Origin: Desulfovibrionaceae bacterium UBA3823
GTDB lineage: Bacteria > Desulfobacterota > Desulfovibrionia > Desulfovibrionales > Desulfovibrionaceae
DNA length: 8,911 nucleotides
Assembly: GCA_002369295.1 (NCBI GenBank)
Contig: DFDR01000147.1
Location: 1 to 8,911, forward strand
Direction: 5' to 3'
Of the stretch, positions 1-5,785 are shown piece by piece (position 1 is the first letter of the stretch; each line of letters begins with the position of its first letter). The position numbers and the translations under genes are program-made. The notes beneath the pieces are model-generated. The model made no database searches and was not told the DNA's origin. It saw nothing but the letters and a program-made list of their open reading frames with translations.

Positions 1-959
1 CGGGCCGCGCCGAAGAAGCGCTTGGGGCGCTGCAGGGCGTTGGCGTCGAGGCCGCCCGTGAGCACGCGTCCCGAGGAGGGCGTCACGGCGTTGTAGGCCC
101 GTCCCACGCGGGTGATGGAGTCGAGCAGGATGACCACGTCGCGCCTGCGCTCCACGAGGCGCTTGGCCTTTTCCAGCACCATCTCGCAGACCTGCACGTG
201 GCGCTGGGGCGGCTCGTCGAAGGTGGAGCTCACGACCTCGGCGCCCCGGACCGTGCGCTCCATGTCCGTCACCTCCTCGGGCCGCTCGTCGATGAGCAGG
301 ACGATGAGGTAGCAGTCCGGATTGCTGGCCGCGACGGCGTTGGCCAGCGACTGCAGGAGCACGGTCTTGCCCGAGCGGGGCGGGGCGACGATGAGGCCGC
401 GCTGGCCGAGGCCTATGGGGGCCAGCAGGTCCACGATGCGGTTGGCGAAGCCCTGGGCGCCGTTTTCCATGACGAGCTGGCGCTGGGGGTAGAGGGGGGT
501 GAGGTTGTCGAAGAGCACGAGGCTCTTGGAGCTCTCGGGCGCGCCGAAGCCCGTCTGCAGCACCTTGAGCAGGGCGAAGTAGCGCTCGCCTTCCTTGGGG
601 GGGCGGATCTGGCCCGCCACCACGTCGCCCTTGCGCAGGGCGAACTTGCGTATCTGGGAGGGCGACACGTAGATGTCGTCCGGTCCCGGCATGTAGGAGC
701 ACAGGGGAGAGCGCAGGAAGCCGAAGCCGTCCGGCAGGGTCTCCAGCACCCCGTCGCCGAAGATGGCGCCGTTCTGGGAGGCGCAGGCCTGCAGGATGGC
801 GAAGATGAGCTCCTGCTTGCGCATGGCGCTGGGGTTCTCGATGCCGTAGCTGTCTGCCAGGGCCAGGAGCTCCGGCATGGACTGCATCTTCAGATCCGAA
901 AGGTTCAGCGAGCCTTCGGCTGCCTGGTCGTCGGGGGGTGCGGTTTTCTTTCTGGACAT
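1..959 (-). CDS. rho: Transcription termination factor Rho (partial, C-terminus beyond window)
   Basis: Rho is the hexameric RNA-dependent ATPase and helicase that ends transcription at untranslated C-rich RNA. The window holds 319 complete codons. Residues 18-66 match the Rho N-terminal helical domain ([11 protein letters not shown]). Residues 67-133 form the cold-shock-like primary RNA-binding domain with DGFGFLR (77-83) and [13 protein letters not shown]. The ATPase core has Walker A APPRSGKT (192-199, K198), [10 protein letters not shown] (221-230), the Walker B strand VVILLDS and the Q-loop region around 287-303. The sequence stops at RPKRFFGAA, so the R-loop and roughly the last 100 residues are missing. 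The ATG at 959 is the only sensible start. It has a poor Shine-Dalgarno sequence (only GAG close to the ATG) and gives a charged extension of about 17 residues before the point where E. coli Rho begins. A 672-nt leader precedes it. Identification is certain from the family motifs. Confidence 0.98.
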   Translation of the reverse strand, partial: MSRKKTAPPDDQAAEGSLNLSDLKMQSMPELLALADSYGIENPSAMRKQELIFAILQACASQNGAIFGDGVLETLPDGFGFLRSPLCSYMPGPDDIYVSPSQIRKFALRKGDVVAGQIRPPKEGERYFALLKVLQTGFGAPESSKSLVLFDNLTPLYPQRQLVMENGAQGFANRIVDLLAPIGLGQRGLIVAPPRSGKTVLLQSLANAVAASNPDCYLIVLLIDERPEEVTDMERTVRGAEVVSSTFDEPPQRHVQVCEMVLEKAKRLVERRRDVVILLDSITRVGRAYNAVTPSSGRVLTGGLDANALQRPKRFFGAA

Positions 960-1057
960 GGCTCGAGGGGGTTGACGATGGCGGGACAGACGGCATGGCG
1001 CTCCCGGGCCGGCAGGCACGCCGGGCGGGAGGGATGCGGATCGGGGGCAAAGCAGGG

Positions 1058-1089
1058 ATGGCCCCGGCGGCAAAGGCATCGGGGGCCAT
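1058..1089 (-). promoter_or_regulatory. Inverted repeat in the rho leader
   Basis: ATGGCCCC (1058-1065) and GGGGCCAT (1082-1089) are perfect 8-bp complementary arms around a 16-nt loop. In the rho transcript this would form a GC-rich hairpin just downstream of the pyrimidine tract and about 100 nt before the rho start codon. It has no U-run after it, so it is not an intrinsic terminator. It could act as a pause site or structural part of an attenuator. The role is inferred from position only. Confidence 0.3.
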
Positions 1090-1113
1090 GGCGCGCAGGG
1101 CGCCAGAGGCTGC

Positions 1114-1182
1114 GAAAGAGAGGCGGGGAGGAAAAGGGGGACGGAGGAGAAAGAGGGAGAGGGAGGGAAAGGGAAAGGAGAA
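1114..1182 (-). promoter_or_regulatory. Candidate Rho-utilisation (rut) tract in the rho leader
   Basis: Read on the rho-sense strand, these 69 nt contain 38 C, 29 T and only 2 G (counted by hand). Positions 1143-1182 are an unbroken 40-nt pyrimidine run. Rho binds unstructured C-rich, G-poor RNA rich in YC dinucleotides, and rho genes in several bacteria are known to be autoregulated by premature termination in the leader. The tract ends 154 nt before the rho start codon in a region with no gene, so it would be free of ribosomes. Autoregulation is an inference. Confidence 0.5.
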
Positions 1183-1221
1183 TAACTCCGCATGATTAGC
1201 CTAATGCCAAGGCCATGGCAA
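1182..1221 (-). promoter_or_regulatory. Possible rho promoter/operator region
   Basis: This AT-richer island upstream of the pyrimidine tract contains TTGCCA (1221-1216 on the minus strand), close to the -35 consensus. GCTAAT (1200-1195) follows after 15 nt and TAATCA (1198-1193) after 17 nt; neither is a good -10 at ideal spacing. It also contains a dyad, ATTAG-C-CTAAT (1195-1205), and a TGCCA/TGGCA inverted pair (1205-1220), which could be an operator. The call rests on weak matches. Confidence 0.22.
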
Positions 1222-1631
1222 GCGCTATTTCATTTCGCTTCTGTTACGCAGGGAGCCGGAGGGCAGAAGCGCTGCTGGTGTCGCCTTCAGCGCCTTTCAC
1301 GCCTTGCGTGCCTTCCGCGGCTGATGGCCGAGTTCTGTGCGCTGGCCTGCCCTGGCGCTTTGCGCCGCGAAAGGCCGCCTTGGCTGCGCCCCCCGCCGGC
1401 TTGCGCCAGTCGGGCCAGGCGGGCCAGGCGGCCGAGAAGCCAGCTGCCCCTCTGCGGCGTACTCTGCGGCCGGCGCACTGCCGCCCGTTGCCTCAAAGCG
1501 GGACAGGGCCGGCAGCGGCATCGCGGCAAGGAAAGAAGCGTAGGGCAGATTCAGTCTGCGGTCCTGGGAGGGGGCGGACTTTTCTGCCCTGCGGGACAGC
1601 CTGGCGCGGGCGCAGGCAATGCGCATGCTGC

Positions 1632-2249
1632 CTATGCCGGTGGCAGGATGCGCTTCGTTGCTTCGCCGGCTGTGCGCACGGCGTGTTCGAGTCCTCTGGC
1701 CGCAAAGGCCTCGAGCACGGCGAGCCCCGCATCCAGCGCCTGCTCCCAGCGCTCGCGATCCTCGCCGAAGGGGCGTCCCAGCACCCAGTTTGTCACGTCG
1801 CCGCGCTGGGGCGGACGTCCGATGCCGATGCGCAGGCGATAGAAGTTCGGGGTGCCCATCTGCTCGGTGATGGACTTGAGGCCGTTGTGGCCGGCGTTGC
1901 CGCCGCCGAACTTGAAGCGCAGGGCGCCGGGCGGAATGTCGAGTTCGTCGTGGACCACCACCATGGCGTCCGGCTTGATGCGGTGCCAGGCCAGCAGGGG
2001 CTGCACGCACTGGCCGGAGAGGTTCATGTAGGTGGTGGGCTTGGCGACAAGCCAGGTGCCGCCGAGCATATCCAGCTTCACCCGCCAGAGCTCGCAGGAG
2101 AAGTGCCGGCCGTTCTGGGCCTGGCACTGGCCTTCGCGCCCGGCCAGCTCGATCACGCGGTCGGCAACGAGAAAGCCCGTGTTGTGGCGGGTGCCGTCGT
2201 ACTTGTCGCCGGGATTGCCGAGGCCGACGAGGACGCCTTTGTAGTCCAT
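1632..2249 (-). CDS. pth: Peptidyl-tRNA hydrolase
   Basis: Pth cleaves the ester bond of peptidyl-tRNAs released prematurely from ribosomes, recycling tRNA in the cytoplasm. The 205-residue protein is close to the usual size of about 190-200. The N-terminal signature GLGNPGDKYDGTRHNTGF is present at residues 9-26, with N12 and catalytic H22. The other conserved residues are N76 (PTTYMNLSG), D101 (VVHDELDIPPG) and N122 (GGGNAGHNGLKS), matching E. coli N10, H20, N68, D93 and N114. The ATG at 2249 is supported by GGAG seven bases upstream. The frame stays open far upstream into non-coding DNA, but homology begins at MDYKGVLVGLGNPG. pth normally sits directly behind rplY. Here it is separated from rplY by a terminator, a hydrolase and a small gene, with a 430-nt leader of its own. 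Confidence 0.97.
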   Translation of the reverse strand: MDYKGVLVGLGNPGDKYDGTRHNTGFLVADRVIELAGREGQCQAQNGRHFSCELWRVKLDMLGGTWLVAKPTTYMNLSGQCVQPLLAWHRIKPDAMVVVHDELDIPPGALRFKFGGGNAGHNGLKSITEQMGTPNFYRLRIGIGRPPQRGDVTNWVLGRPFGEDRERWEQALDAGLAVLEAFAARGLEHAVRTAGEATKRILPPA

Positions 2250-2445
2250 GTGCTCGCTCCATGCGCGGCTGCCGGGGCAGGGCCCGGCGAGGCCGCGGCT
2301 GCATCGTGAGGAAGGCCGCGCGCTCCTTGGGGAAAGCGCCGCAGGGGGCGCCAAAGGGGCATGTGCGTCCGCCTGTGGCGCCGCTGAAGGGCAGGGGGCG
2401 GGAAGCCCTCTCCCCGACCCCGTCTTGGGCCATGCTGTTATTGGG

Positions 2446-2473
2446 CATGGTTTCTGGCGCCCATGGTTCCTGG
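2446..2473. repeat. 12-bp direct repeat, period 16
   Basis: CATGGTTTCTGG (2446-2457) recurs as CATGGTTCCTGG (2462-2473) with one mismatch and a four-base spacer. It lies about 200 nt upstream of the pth start, beside a hairpin-forming sequence (2469-2497). No function can be assigned. Confidence 0.6.
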
Positions 2474-2607
2474 CAGCCGTACTTTCATGGCTGCAGGGTC
2501 GCACCGCTGCCATAATCGCATCGTCGCCACGGTCACATAGGGTCGCATGGCGCCCATGCTCCCGCCGCTCTCCCGGCCCATGCCCCGGCGGGACGAATCC
2601 ATCTCCT

Positions 2608-2643
2608 TCAAGGGCGCCGTCAAGGGCACCGTCAAGGCCGCTG
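2608..2643. repeat. 12-bp tandem repeat, three units
   Basis: TCAAGGGCGCCG, TCAAGGGCACCG and TCAAGGCCGCTG follow one another directly. The first two differ at one base and the third is degenerate. The array runs into the dyad that follows the 74-aa gene. On the minus strand each unit ends in TTGA, so the array reads as spaced -35-like elements, but no -10 is evident. Confidence 0.65.
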
Positions 2644-2672
2644 GCCAAGGCTGCCGGATAGGGCCAGCGGCC
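2636..2672 (-). terminator. Strong hairpin just after the 74-aa gene (possible terminator without U-tract)
   Basis: GGCCGCTGGCC (2636-2646) and GGCCAGCGGCC (2662-2672) are perfectly complementary 11-bp arms around a 15-nt loop. The hairpin begins 8 nt downstream of the stop codon of the 74-aa gene, where a terminator would be expected. The sequence after it (TTGACGG) has no U-run, so it may be an mRNA-stabilising or factor-assisted 3' end rather than a classical intrinsic terminator. Confidence 0.45.
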
Positions 2673-2679
2673 CGAAAAG

Positions 2680-2904
2680 CTACGAGGCCGGTTCGGCCTT
2701 GGCAGCGTGCAGTGCGCCGTGCCGGCCGCTGGCATCCTGCCGGCGCCGCTCGGCAAAAAAGGCGTCCTGAACGTCGTCCAGGGCCCCGTCAGCCTCGACG
2801 AAATCGTCGAACGACTCTTGAAACTTGTATTTTTTCGAAGACGGATCTTCGGTGTTTTTGACGTAGTTGTGCAGATCTTCCATAAAGGTATCGAAATTTG
2901 GCAC
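2680..2904 (-). CDS. Unrecognised 74-residue acidic small protein
   Basis: I do not recognise a family. The call as a real gene rests on an excellent AAGGAGG ribosome binding site (2910-2916) five bases before a GTG start, a hairpin 8 nt after the TAG stop, and an N-terminal half (MPNFDTFMEDLHNYV, then KKYKFQESFDDFVEADGALDD) rich in F, Y, D, E and K, unlike the Arg/Pro/Ala shadow frames around it. It has about 16 acidic and 9 basic residues. Residues 1-50 look amphipathic and helical. Residues 52-74 are low-complexity (ERRRQ, then Ala/His/Gly) and may be a tail. There is no signal peptide or membrane segment. It lies between the hydrolase and pth, behind a pair of direct repeats that could be its control site. 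Function unknown. Confidence 0.72.
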   Translation of the reverse strand: MPNFDTFMEDLHNYVKNTEDPSSKKYKFQESFDDFVEADGALDDVQDAFFAERRRQDASGRHGALHAAKAEPAS

Positions 2905-2909
2905 GTGCG

Positions 2910-2916
2910 CCTCCTT
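2910..2916 (-). promoter_or_regulatory. Ribosome binding site deciding the GTG start of the 74-aa gene
   Basis: AAGGAGG on the minus strand, followed by five bases and then GTG at 2904. The next in-frame ATG (codon 8) lacks such a site, so the GTG is preferred. Confidence 0.75.
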
Positions 2917-2930
2917 CGATGCGTATGCTC

Positions 2931-2962
2931 GATTTGAAGTGAATGGCTGATTTGAAGTGAAT
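2931..2962 (-). repeat. Perfect 14-bp direct repeat upstream of the 74-aa gene (candidate promoter/operator)
   Basis: On the minus strand ATTCACTTCAAATC occurs at 2962-2949 and again at 2944-2931, separated by AGCC (period 18). The block is clearly more AT-rich than its surroundings and ends 14 nt before the ribosome binding site of the 74-aa gene. TTCACT of the first copy and TCAAAT of the second are 18 nt apart and each match a sigma-70 hexamer at 4 of 6 positions, so the repeats could form the promoter or a tandem operator covering it. The repeats are seen directly. The regulatory role is inferred. Confidence 0.55.
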
Positions 2963-3003
2963 AGGGGAATGGGGGAATGGCTGAACCCGAGCAGAGGAGC
3001 GGA

Positions 3004-3031
3004 GCATCAGGCCCTGCTGGAGGCCCGATGC
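3004..3031 (-). other. 10-bp stem hairpin between hydrolase and 74-aa gene
   Basis: GCATCAGGCC (3004-3013) pairs with GGCCCGATGC (3022-3031), ten base pairs including one G-U in the minus-strand RNA, with an 8-nt loop. No U-run follows. It sits between the hairpin behind the hydrolase and the direct repeats, and may be part of a structured 3' end or leader. Confidence 0.45.
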
Positions 3032-3049
3032 GGGAGCGTGGGGGGGAAT

Positions 3050-3068
3050 CCGGCGCCGAAGGCGCCAG
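3050..3068 (-). terminator. Hairpin downstream of the hydrolase gene (weak terminator candidate)
   Basis: On the minus strand CTGGCGCC, a TTC loop and GGCGCCGG form an 8-bp GC-rich stem (one T-G pair) 38 nt after the hydrolase stop codon. It is followed by ATTCCCCCCC rather than a T-run, so intrinsic termination would be weak. Confidence 0.35.
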
Positions 3069-3106
3069 CTGGCAGCGTTGCGGATAAGGCGGAGCGGCAG
3101 GCGAAG

Positions 3107-3976
3107 CTAGCCTGCCTGGCCGGCGTCGAGCCGCAGGCCCGAGGCCGCGGCCCTGGCTGCCATGAGGGCTGCCGTCTGGCCTGCGAGCTCCCGGTTGAAG
3201 GGGAAGAGGTGCCCTCCGCCGGGAAGCCAGCACAGCTCCGCGTCCTGGCCGGCCGCAATGTACTCGCCGTGGAGCTTGACGGCCATGCCTGGCGTGAAGA
3301 GCCTGTCGTTTCTCGCGTAGAGCAGGGTGAGGGGGCAGGAGGCCCTGGCCGGCACCTGCATGGCGAGCAGGCCGGCAAGGAAGGCCAGGGGATAGGACGC
3401 GCGCGCCCCCGTGCGCGGAATGCGCAGATGCCTTGCACCCGAAGCAAGGCGTCCGAGGGGCAGGTAGCCCCAGGGGGGCACGGGGAGGGCCGGACAGAGG
3501 GCGGAAGCGAGGGCAAGCGCCTTTTCCAGGCCCCGGCGGCGCGGCTTGAGGAAGCCGAAGATCGTCAGATCCAGCGTTTCCGGCAGCTGGGGCAGGATGC
3601 CCGCCAGCGCGAAGGCGCGCCTGGCCCTGGTGCCGGCCGCGGCATGGGCGAGCGTCAGGATGGCGCCCTGGCTGTGGCCGGCCAGCACAAGCTGGGAGCC
3701 GGCATGGGCCAGGATCCAGCGTTCGGCTGCCAGGCCGTTCTCCACAAGGTCCCTGGGCGAGAAGACCCGCCGGCTGGGGCTTTGGCCATGGCCTGCCAGA
3801 TGCAGGCCCCAGACGCCGAAGCCGGCCTCGTGGAGCGCGTCGAGCAGCACCTCGTACTGCCGCGGGCTGGCCATGGTGCCAGGGTAGAAGAGCAGCTGGC
3901 AGGCGCCGGGCCGCTCCCTCGGCTCGAGCAGGAAGTCGCCTCCCCGCGAGGCAATCTGGACGGGGGGTTGCGGCAT
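3107..3976 (-). CDS. Alpha/beta hydrolase (serine hydrolase, lysophospholipase-like)
   Basis: The 289-residue protein has the layout of the alpha/beta hydrolase fold. An oxyanion-side strand LLFYPGT (28-34) comes first, then HLAGHGQS (59-66), typical of the Hydrolase_4/monoacylglycerol-lipase-like group. The nucleophile elbow GHSQG (100-104) has Ser102. The likely acid is Asp224 (YARNDRLFTP) and the likely catalytic His is H256 (LPGGGHLFPF). A lid-like region lies between about 125 and 205. There is no signal peptide, so it should be cytoplasmic. The substrate cannot be told from sequence; an acyl ester or lysolipid is plausible. The ATG at 3976 is preceded by GAGGGAGG. Only 41 nt separate it from the intrinsic terminator of the upstream operon, with no clear promoter between, so expression probably depends on read-through or an unrecognised promoter. 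It separates rplY from pth, which are usually adjacent. Confidence 0.85.
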   Translation of the reverse strand: MPQPPVQIASRGGDFLLEPRERPGACQLLFYPGTMASPRQYEVLLDALHEAGFGVWGLHLAGHGQSPSRRVFSPRDLVENGLAAERWILAHAGSQLVLAGHSQGAILTLAHAAAGTRARRAFALAGILPQLPETLDLTIFGFLKPRRRGLEKALALASALCPALPVPPWGYLPLGRLASGARHLRIPRTGARASYPLAFLAGLLAMQVPARASCPLTLLYARNDRLFTPGMAVKLHGEYIAAGQDAELCWLPGGGHLFPFNRELAGQTAALMAARAAASGLRLDAGQAG

Positions 3977-4017
3977 GCGCCTCCCTCGGCGTGCGGCCCC
4001 TCGCTGCGGGGTCTACG

Positions 4018-4049
4018 AAAAAGGCCGGCGTTCTCGGAGAACGCCGGCC
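4018..4049 (-). terminator. Intrinsic terminator of the M48-hslV-ispE-prs-rplY operon
   Basis: On the minus strand GGCCGGCGTTCTC and GAGAACGCCGGCC form a 13-bp perfect dyad with a single central base (in practice about 10 bp of stem and a 7-nt loop). It is followed at once by TTTTT (4022-4018). It lies 23 nt beyond the rplY stop codon, which is classic placement and structure for Rho-independent termination. Confidence 0.93.
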
Positions 4050-4072
4050 GGAAACATTGCCGGAAGGGATGC

Positions 4073-4714
4073 CTACTTGGCGGCCGCGGCGGGAGCGGCT
4101 GCGCCCTCGGCGCCTTCGGCGGCTTCGCCTTCGTCTTCGGCTGCATCGCTGCTCTTCTCGATGACGGCAACGATGGAGAAGTTGTTGTCGTAGACGGCCT
4201 TGCAGCCCTCAGGCAGCTGGAGCTTCTCGACGGTGATGGACTGGCTCACGCCCAGATCCGTGACGTCCACGGTGATGGAGTGGGGCATGTCCAGCGGCTT
4301 GGCGGAGATGAGCACTTCCTCGCGGTAGGTCTCGAGCATGCCGCCGAGCTTCACGCCCTTGGCCGTGCCGGTGAAGACCAGCGGAACCTCGACCTTGACT
4401 TCCTTGTCGAGATCGACGCCGTAGTAGTCGATGTGGGTGAACTGCTTCTTGTAGGGATGCTTCTGCACGTCCCAGAAGAAGCAGGGATAGGTGGTCTTGG
4501 TGCCGTTGTCGTCGATCTCGAGGTTGAAGACGGTGGAGGTGCCGACTTCAAAGTAGAGCTTCTCGAGGGGAAGCGCAGGAACCTGGACTTTGATGTTTTC
4601 GCCCTTGCCGTTGTAGAAAACGCCGGGAACGAGAGACTGGGCGCGCAGCTGGTGGGCGCAGCCCTTTCCTGCGCCCTCGCGCTTCTGGGCACAGAGAGTT
4701 TTTTCGATAGCCAT
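4073..4714 (-). CDS. rplY: 50S ribosomal protein L25/general stress protein Ctc (long form)
   Basis: L25 binds 5S rRNA in the large subunit. The long two-domain form is called Ctc or TL5. At 213 residues this is the long form. The N-terminal L25 beta-barrel spans about residues 1-97, ending in the conserved QKHPYKKQFTHIDYYGV. The TL5 C-terminal domain follows (about 98-188; VPLVFTGTAKGVKLGG, then SITVDVTDLGVSQSITV), and then a disordered acidic and alanine-rich tail (189-213). The ATG at 4714 follows AAGGAG by 8 bases. It starts 70 nt after prs ends, a pairing common in proteobacteria, and ends the operon at a strong terminator. Confidence 0.96.
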   Translation of the reverse strand: MAIEKTLCAQKREGAGKGCAHQLRAQSLVPGVFYNGKGENIKVQVPALPLEKLYFEVGTSTVFNLEIDDNGTKTTYPCFFWDVQKHPYKKQFTHIDYYGVDLDKEVKVEVPLVFTGTAKGVKLGGMLETYREEVLISAKPLDMPHSITVDVTDLGVSQSITVEKLQLPEGCKAVYDNNFSIVAVIEKSSDAAEDEGEAAEGAEGAAAPAAAAK

Positions 4715-4784
4715 GATATAGACTCCTTAGGCGCTGCAAGGCGCGAAGATTATTAGCGGATGGGGATGCTTCCGGGGCCGGAGG

Positions 4785-5732
4785 CTAGACGAAGAGCACG
4801 CTCACGGAAGAGCCGGTGTGGATGTTGGAGATGGCCTTCCCGAGCAGGGAGCCGACGCCCACGACATGCAGCTTGGAGCAGCACTCCAGCTTCTCGCCCA
4901 GCGGGATGGTGTCGGTCACGTAGACGCCGCTCAGCGCGTCGGTGGCGTTGATGCGGTCTATGGCCGGCCCGGAGAGCACGGCGTGGGTGGCGCAGGCGAT
5001 GATTTTGACGGCGCCGTTCTTGAGCAGGACGTCGGCGGCCGCGCACAGAGTGCCGGCCGTGTCGATCATGTCGTCGACGATGATGGCGGTCTTGCCCTTG
5101 ACGTCGCCGATGACGTGCATGGCGTGGGCCTGGTTGGGCTTGTCGCGACGCTTGTCCACGATGGCCAGCGGGGCGTTGAGGCGCTTGGCGTAGGAGCGGG
5201 CGCGCTCCACGCCGCCGGCGTCGGGGGAGACGATGACGGCCTCGCCCTCCATGGCATTGTGCAGGGGCTCGAGCATGACCGGCGTGGCAAAGAGGTTGTC
5301 CACCGGGAAGTTGAAGAAGCCCTGGATCTGGCCGGCATGGATGTCGATGGTGACCAGGCGGTTGGCGCCGGCCACGGAAATGCAGTCCGCCACCAGCTTG
5401 GCGCTGATGGGCGAGCGGGGGCTGACCTTGCGGTCCTGGCGCGCGTAGCCGTAGTAGGGCACCACGGCGGTGATGCGGCCGGCCGAGGCGCGCTTCAGGG
5501 CGTCGCACATGAGGCAGAGCTGGATGAGATTGCGGTTGACGTCGGGCGGACAGGTGGGCTGGATGACGAAAACGTCGTCTCCGCGCACGTTGGTGCCTAT
5601 CTCCACGCGCAGTTCGCCGTCGCTGAACGTGGTGGCCAGCGTCGGGGTCAGCTGGCAGCCGAGATGGTCGCATATGGCCTGGGCCAGTTCCGGATTCGAA
5701 GAGCCAGTGACAATTTTCAAGTCGTTCATCAT
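4785..5732 (-). CDS. prs: Ribose-phosphate pyrophosphokinase (PRPP synthetase, class I)
   Basis: Prs makes phosphoribosyl pyrophosphate from ribose 5-phosphate and ATP, for purine, pyrimidine, His, Trp and NAD synthesis. The protein is 315 residues, the same length as E. coli Prs. Motifs: FSDGE (36-40), RITAVVPYYGYARQDRK (86-102), TIDIHAGQIQGFF with catalytic H131 (128-140), the flexible catalytic loop KRRDKP (194-199) and the PRPP-binding loop VDDMIDTAGTL (219-229). Two ATGs are in tandem at 5732 and 5729. AAGG (5743-5740) is seven bases from the first and ten from the second, so either may be used. The frame extends upstream without support. It begins 53 nt after tRNA-Gln and must be released from or co-transcribed with it. 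Confidence 0.97.
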   Translation of the reverse strand: MMNDLKIVTGSSNPELAQAICDHLGCQLTPTLATTFSDGELRVEIGTNVRGDDVFVIQPTCPPDVNRNLIQLCLMCDALKRASAGRITAVVPYYGYARQDRKVSPRSPISAKLVADCISVAGANRLVTIDIHAGQIQGFFNFPVDNLFATPVMLEPLHNAMEGEAVIVSPDAGGVERARSYAKRLNAPLAIVDKRRDKPNQAHAMHVIGDVKGKTAIIVDDMIDTAGTLCAAADVLLKNGAVKIIACATHAVLSGPAIDRINATDALSGVYVTDTIPLGEKLECCSKLHVVGVGSLLGKAISNIHTGSSVSVLFV

Positions 5733-5785
5733 GCCGCTACCTTGAAGTGCTGATTGCCCGCGTCGAGGCGCCGCAGGAAATTCGA

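Larger units (their letters stand above)
960..1631. other. Gene-free 672-nt region between pth and rho (rho leader)
   Basis: No open frame here resembles a protein. The frames that are open on either strand are Arg/Pro/Ala-rich, as expected from GC-rich non-coding DNA. Near the pth end (1354-1366) there is a GGCGC/GCGCC dyad with a TTT loop, and a two-copy 9-bp repeat GGGCCAGGC at 1412-1429. An AT-richer patch at about 1181-1250 holds a possible promoter, and a long pyrimidine tract (in the rho transcript) lies at 1114-1182. From memory, some Desulfovibrio genomes carry a carD-family regulator gene between pth and rho. I find no CarD-like reading frame here. Confidence 0.7.
2250..2679. other. 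Gene-free 430-nt region upstream of pth, rich in repeats and dyads
   Basis: I see no convincing gene. A short minus-strand frame at 2438-2635 has start codons but no usable ribosome binding site and no family resemblance. The stretch holds a dyad just after the 74-aa gene (2636-2672), three 12-bp tandem units (2608-2643), a hairpin at 2469-2497 (GCAGCC/GGCTGC plus CCT/AGG with one bulged base on the minus strand) and a 12-bp near-perfect direct repeat (2446-2473). This density of small repeats suggests a structured leader or a small RNA, but no clear promoter is visible. Confidence 0.6.

Noticed and set aside
198..1199. Plus-strand open frame of 333 codons antisense to rho
   Set aside because: It mirrors the conserved rho coding frame and continues into non-coding DNA. 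Its sequence is A/G/E/R-rich shadow coding.
1192..1842. Plus-strand frame starting after AAAGGAG (possible divergent gene beside rho)
   Set aside because: The ribosome-binding-like sequence is part of the purine tract and is 11 bases from the ATG. The product is Arg/Pro/Cys-rich without any recognisable family and runs into pth antisense.
2438..2635. Possible second small protein of 65 residues on the minus strand
   Set aside because: AAGGAG directly abuts one ATG with no spacing, other starts lack a site, and the frame overlaps repeat-rich non-coding DNA.
2608..2643. CRISPR-like short repeats
   Set aside because: Units are 12 bp, directly adjacent and have no spacers, so they are simple tandem repeats.
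1632..3233. One long minus-strand frame joining pth with 300 upstream codons (apparent fusion protein)
   Set aside because: The part upstream of 2249 is compositionally non-coding, crosses the 74-aa gene in another frame, and pth homology plus a good ribosome binding site fix the start at 2249.
2957..4756. Plus-strand open frame of 599 codons
   Set aside because: It runs antisense through the hydrolase, the intrinsic terminator and rplY, has no family motifs, and is explained by high GC and the codon bias of the real minus-strand genes.
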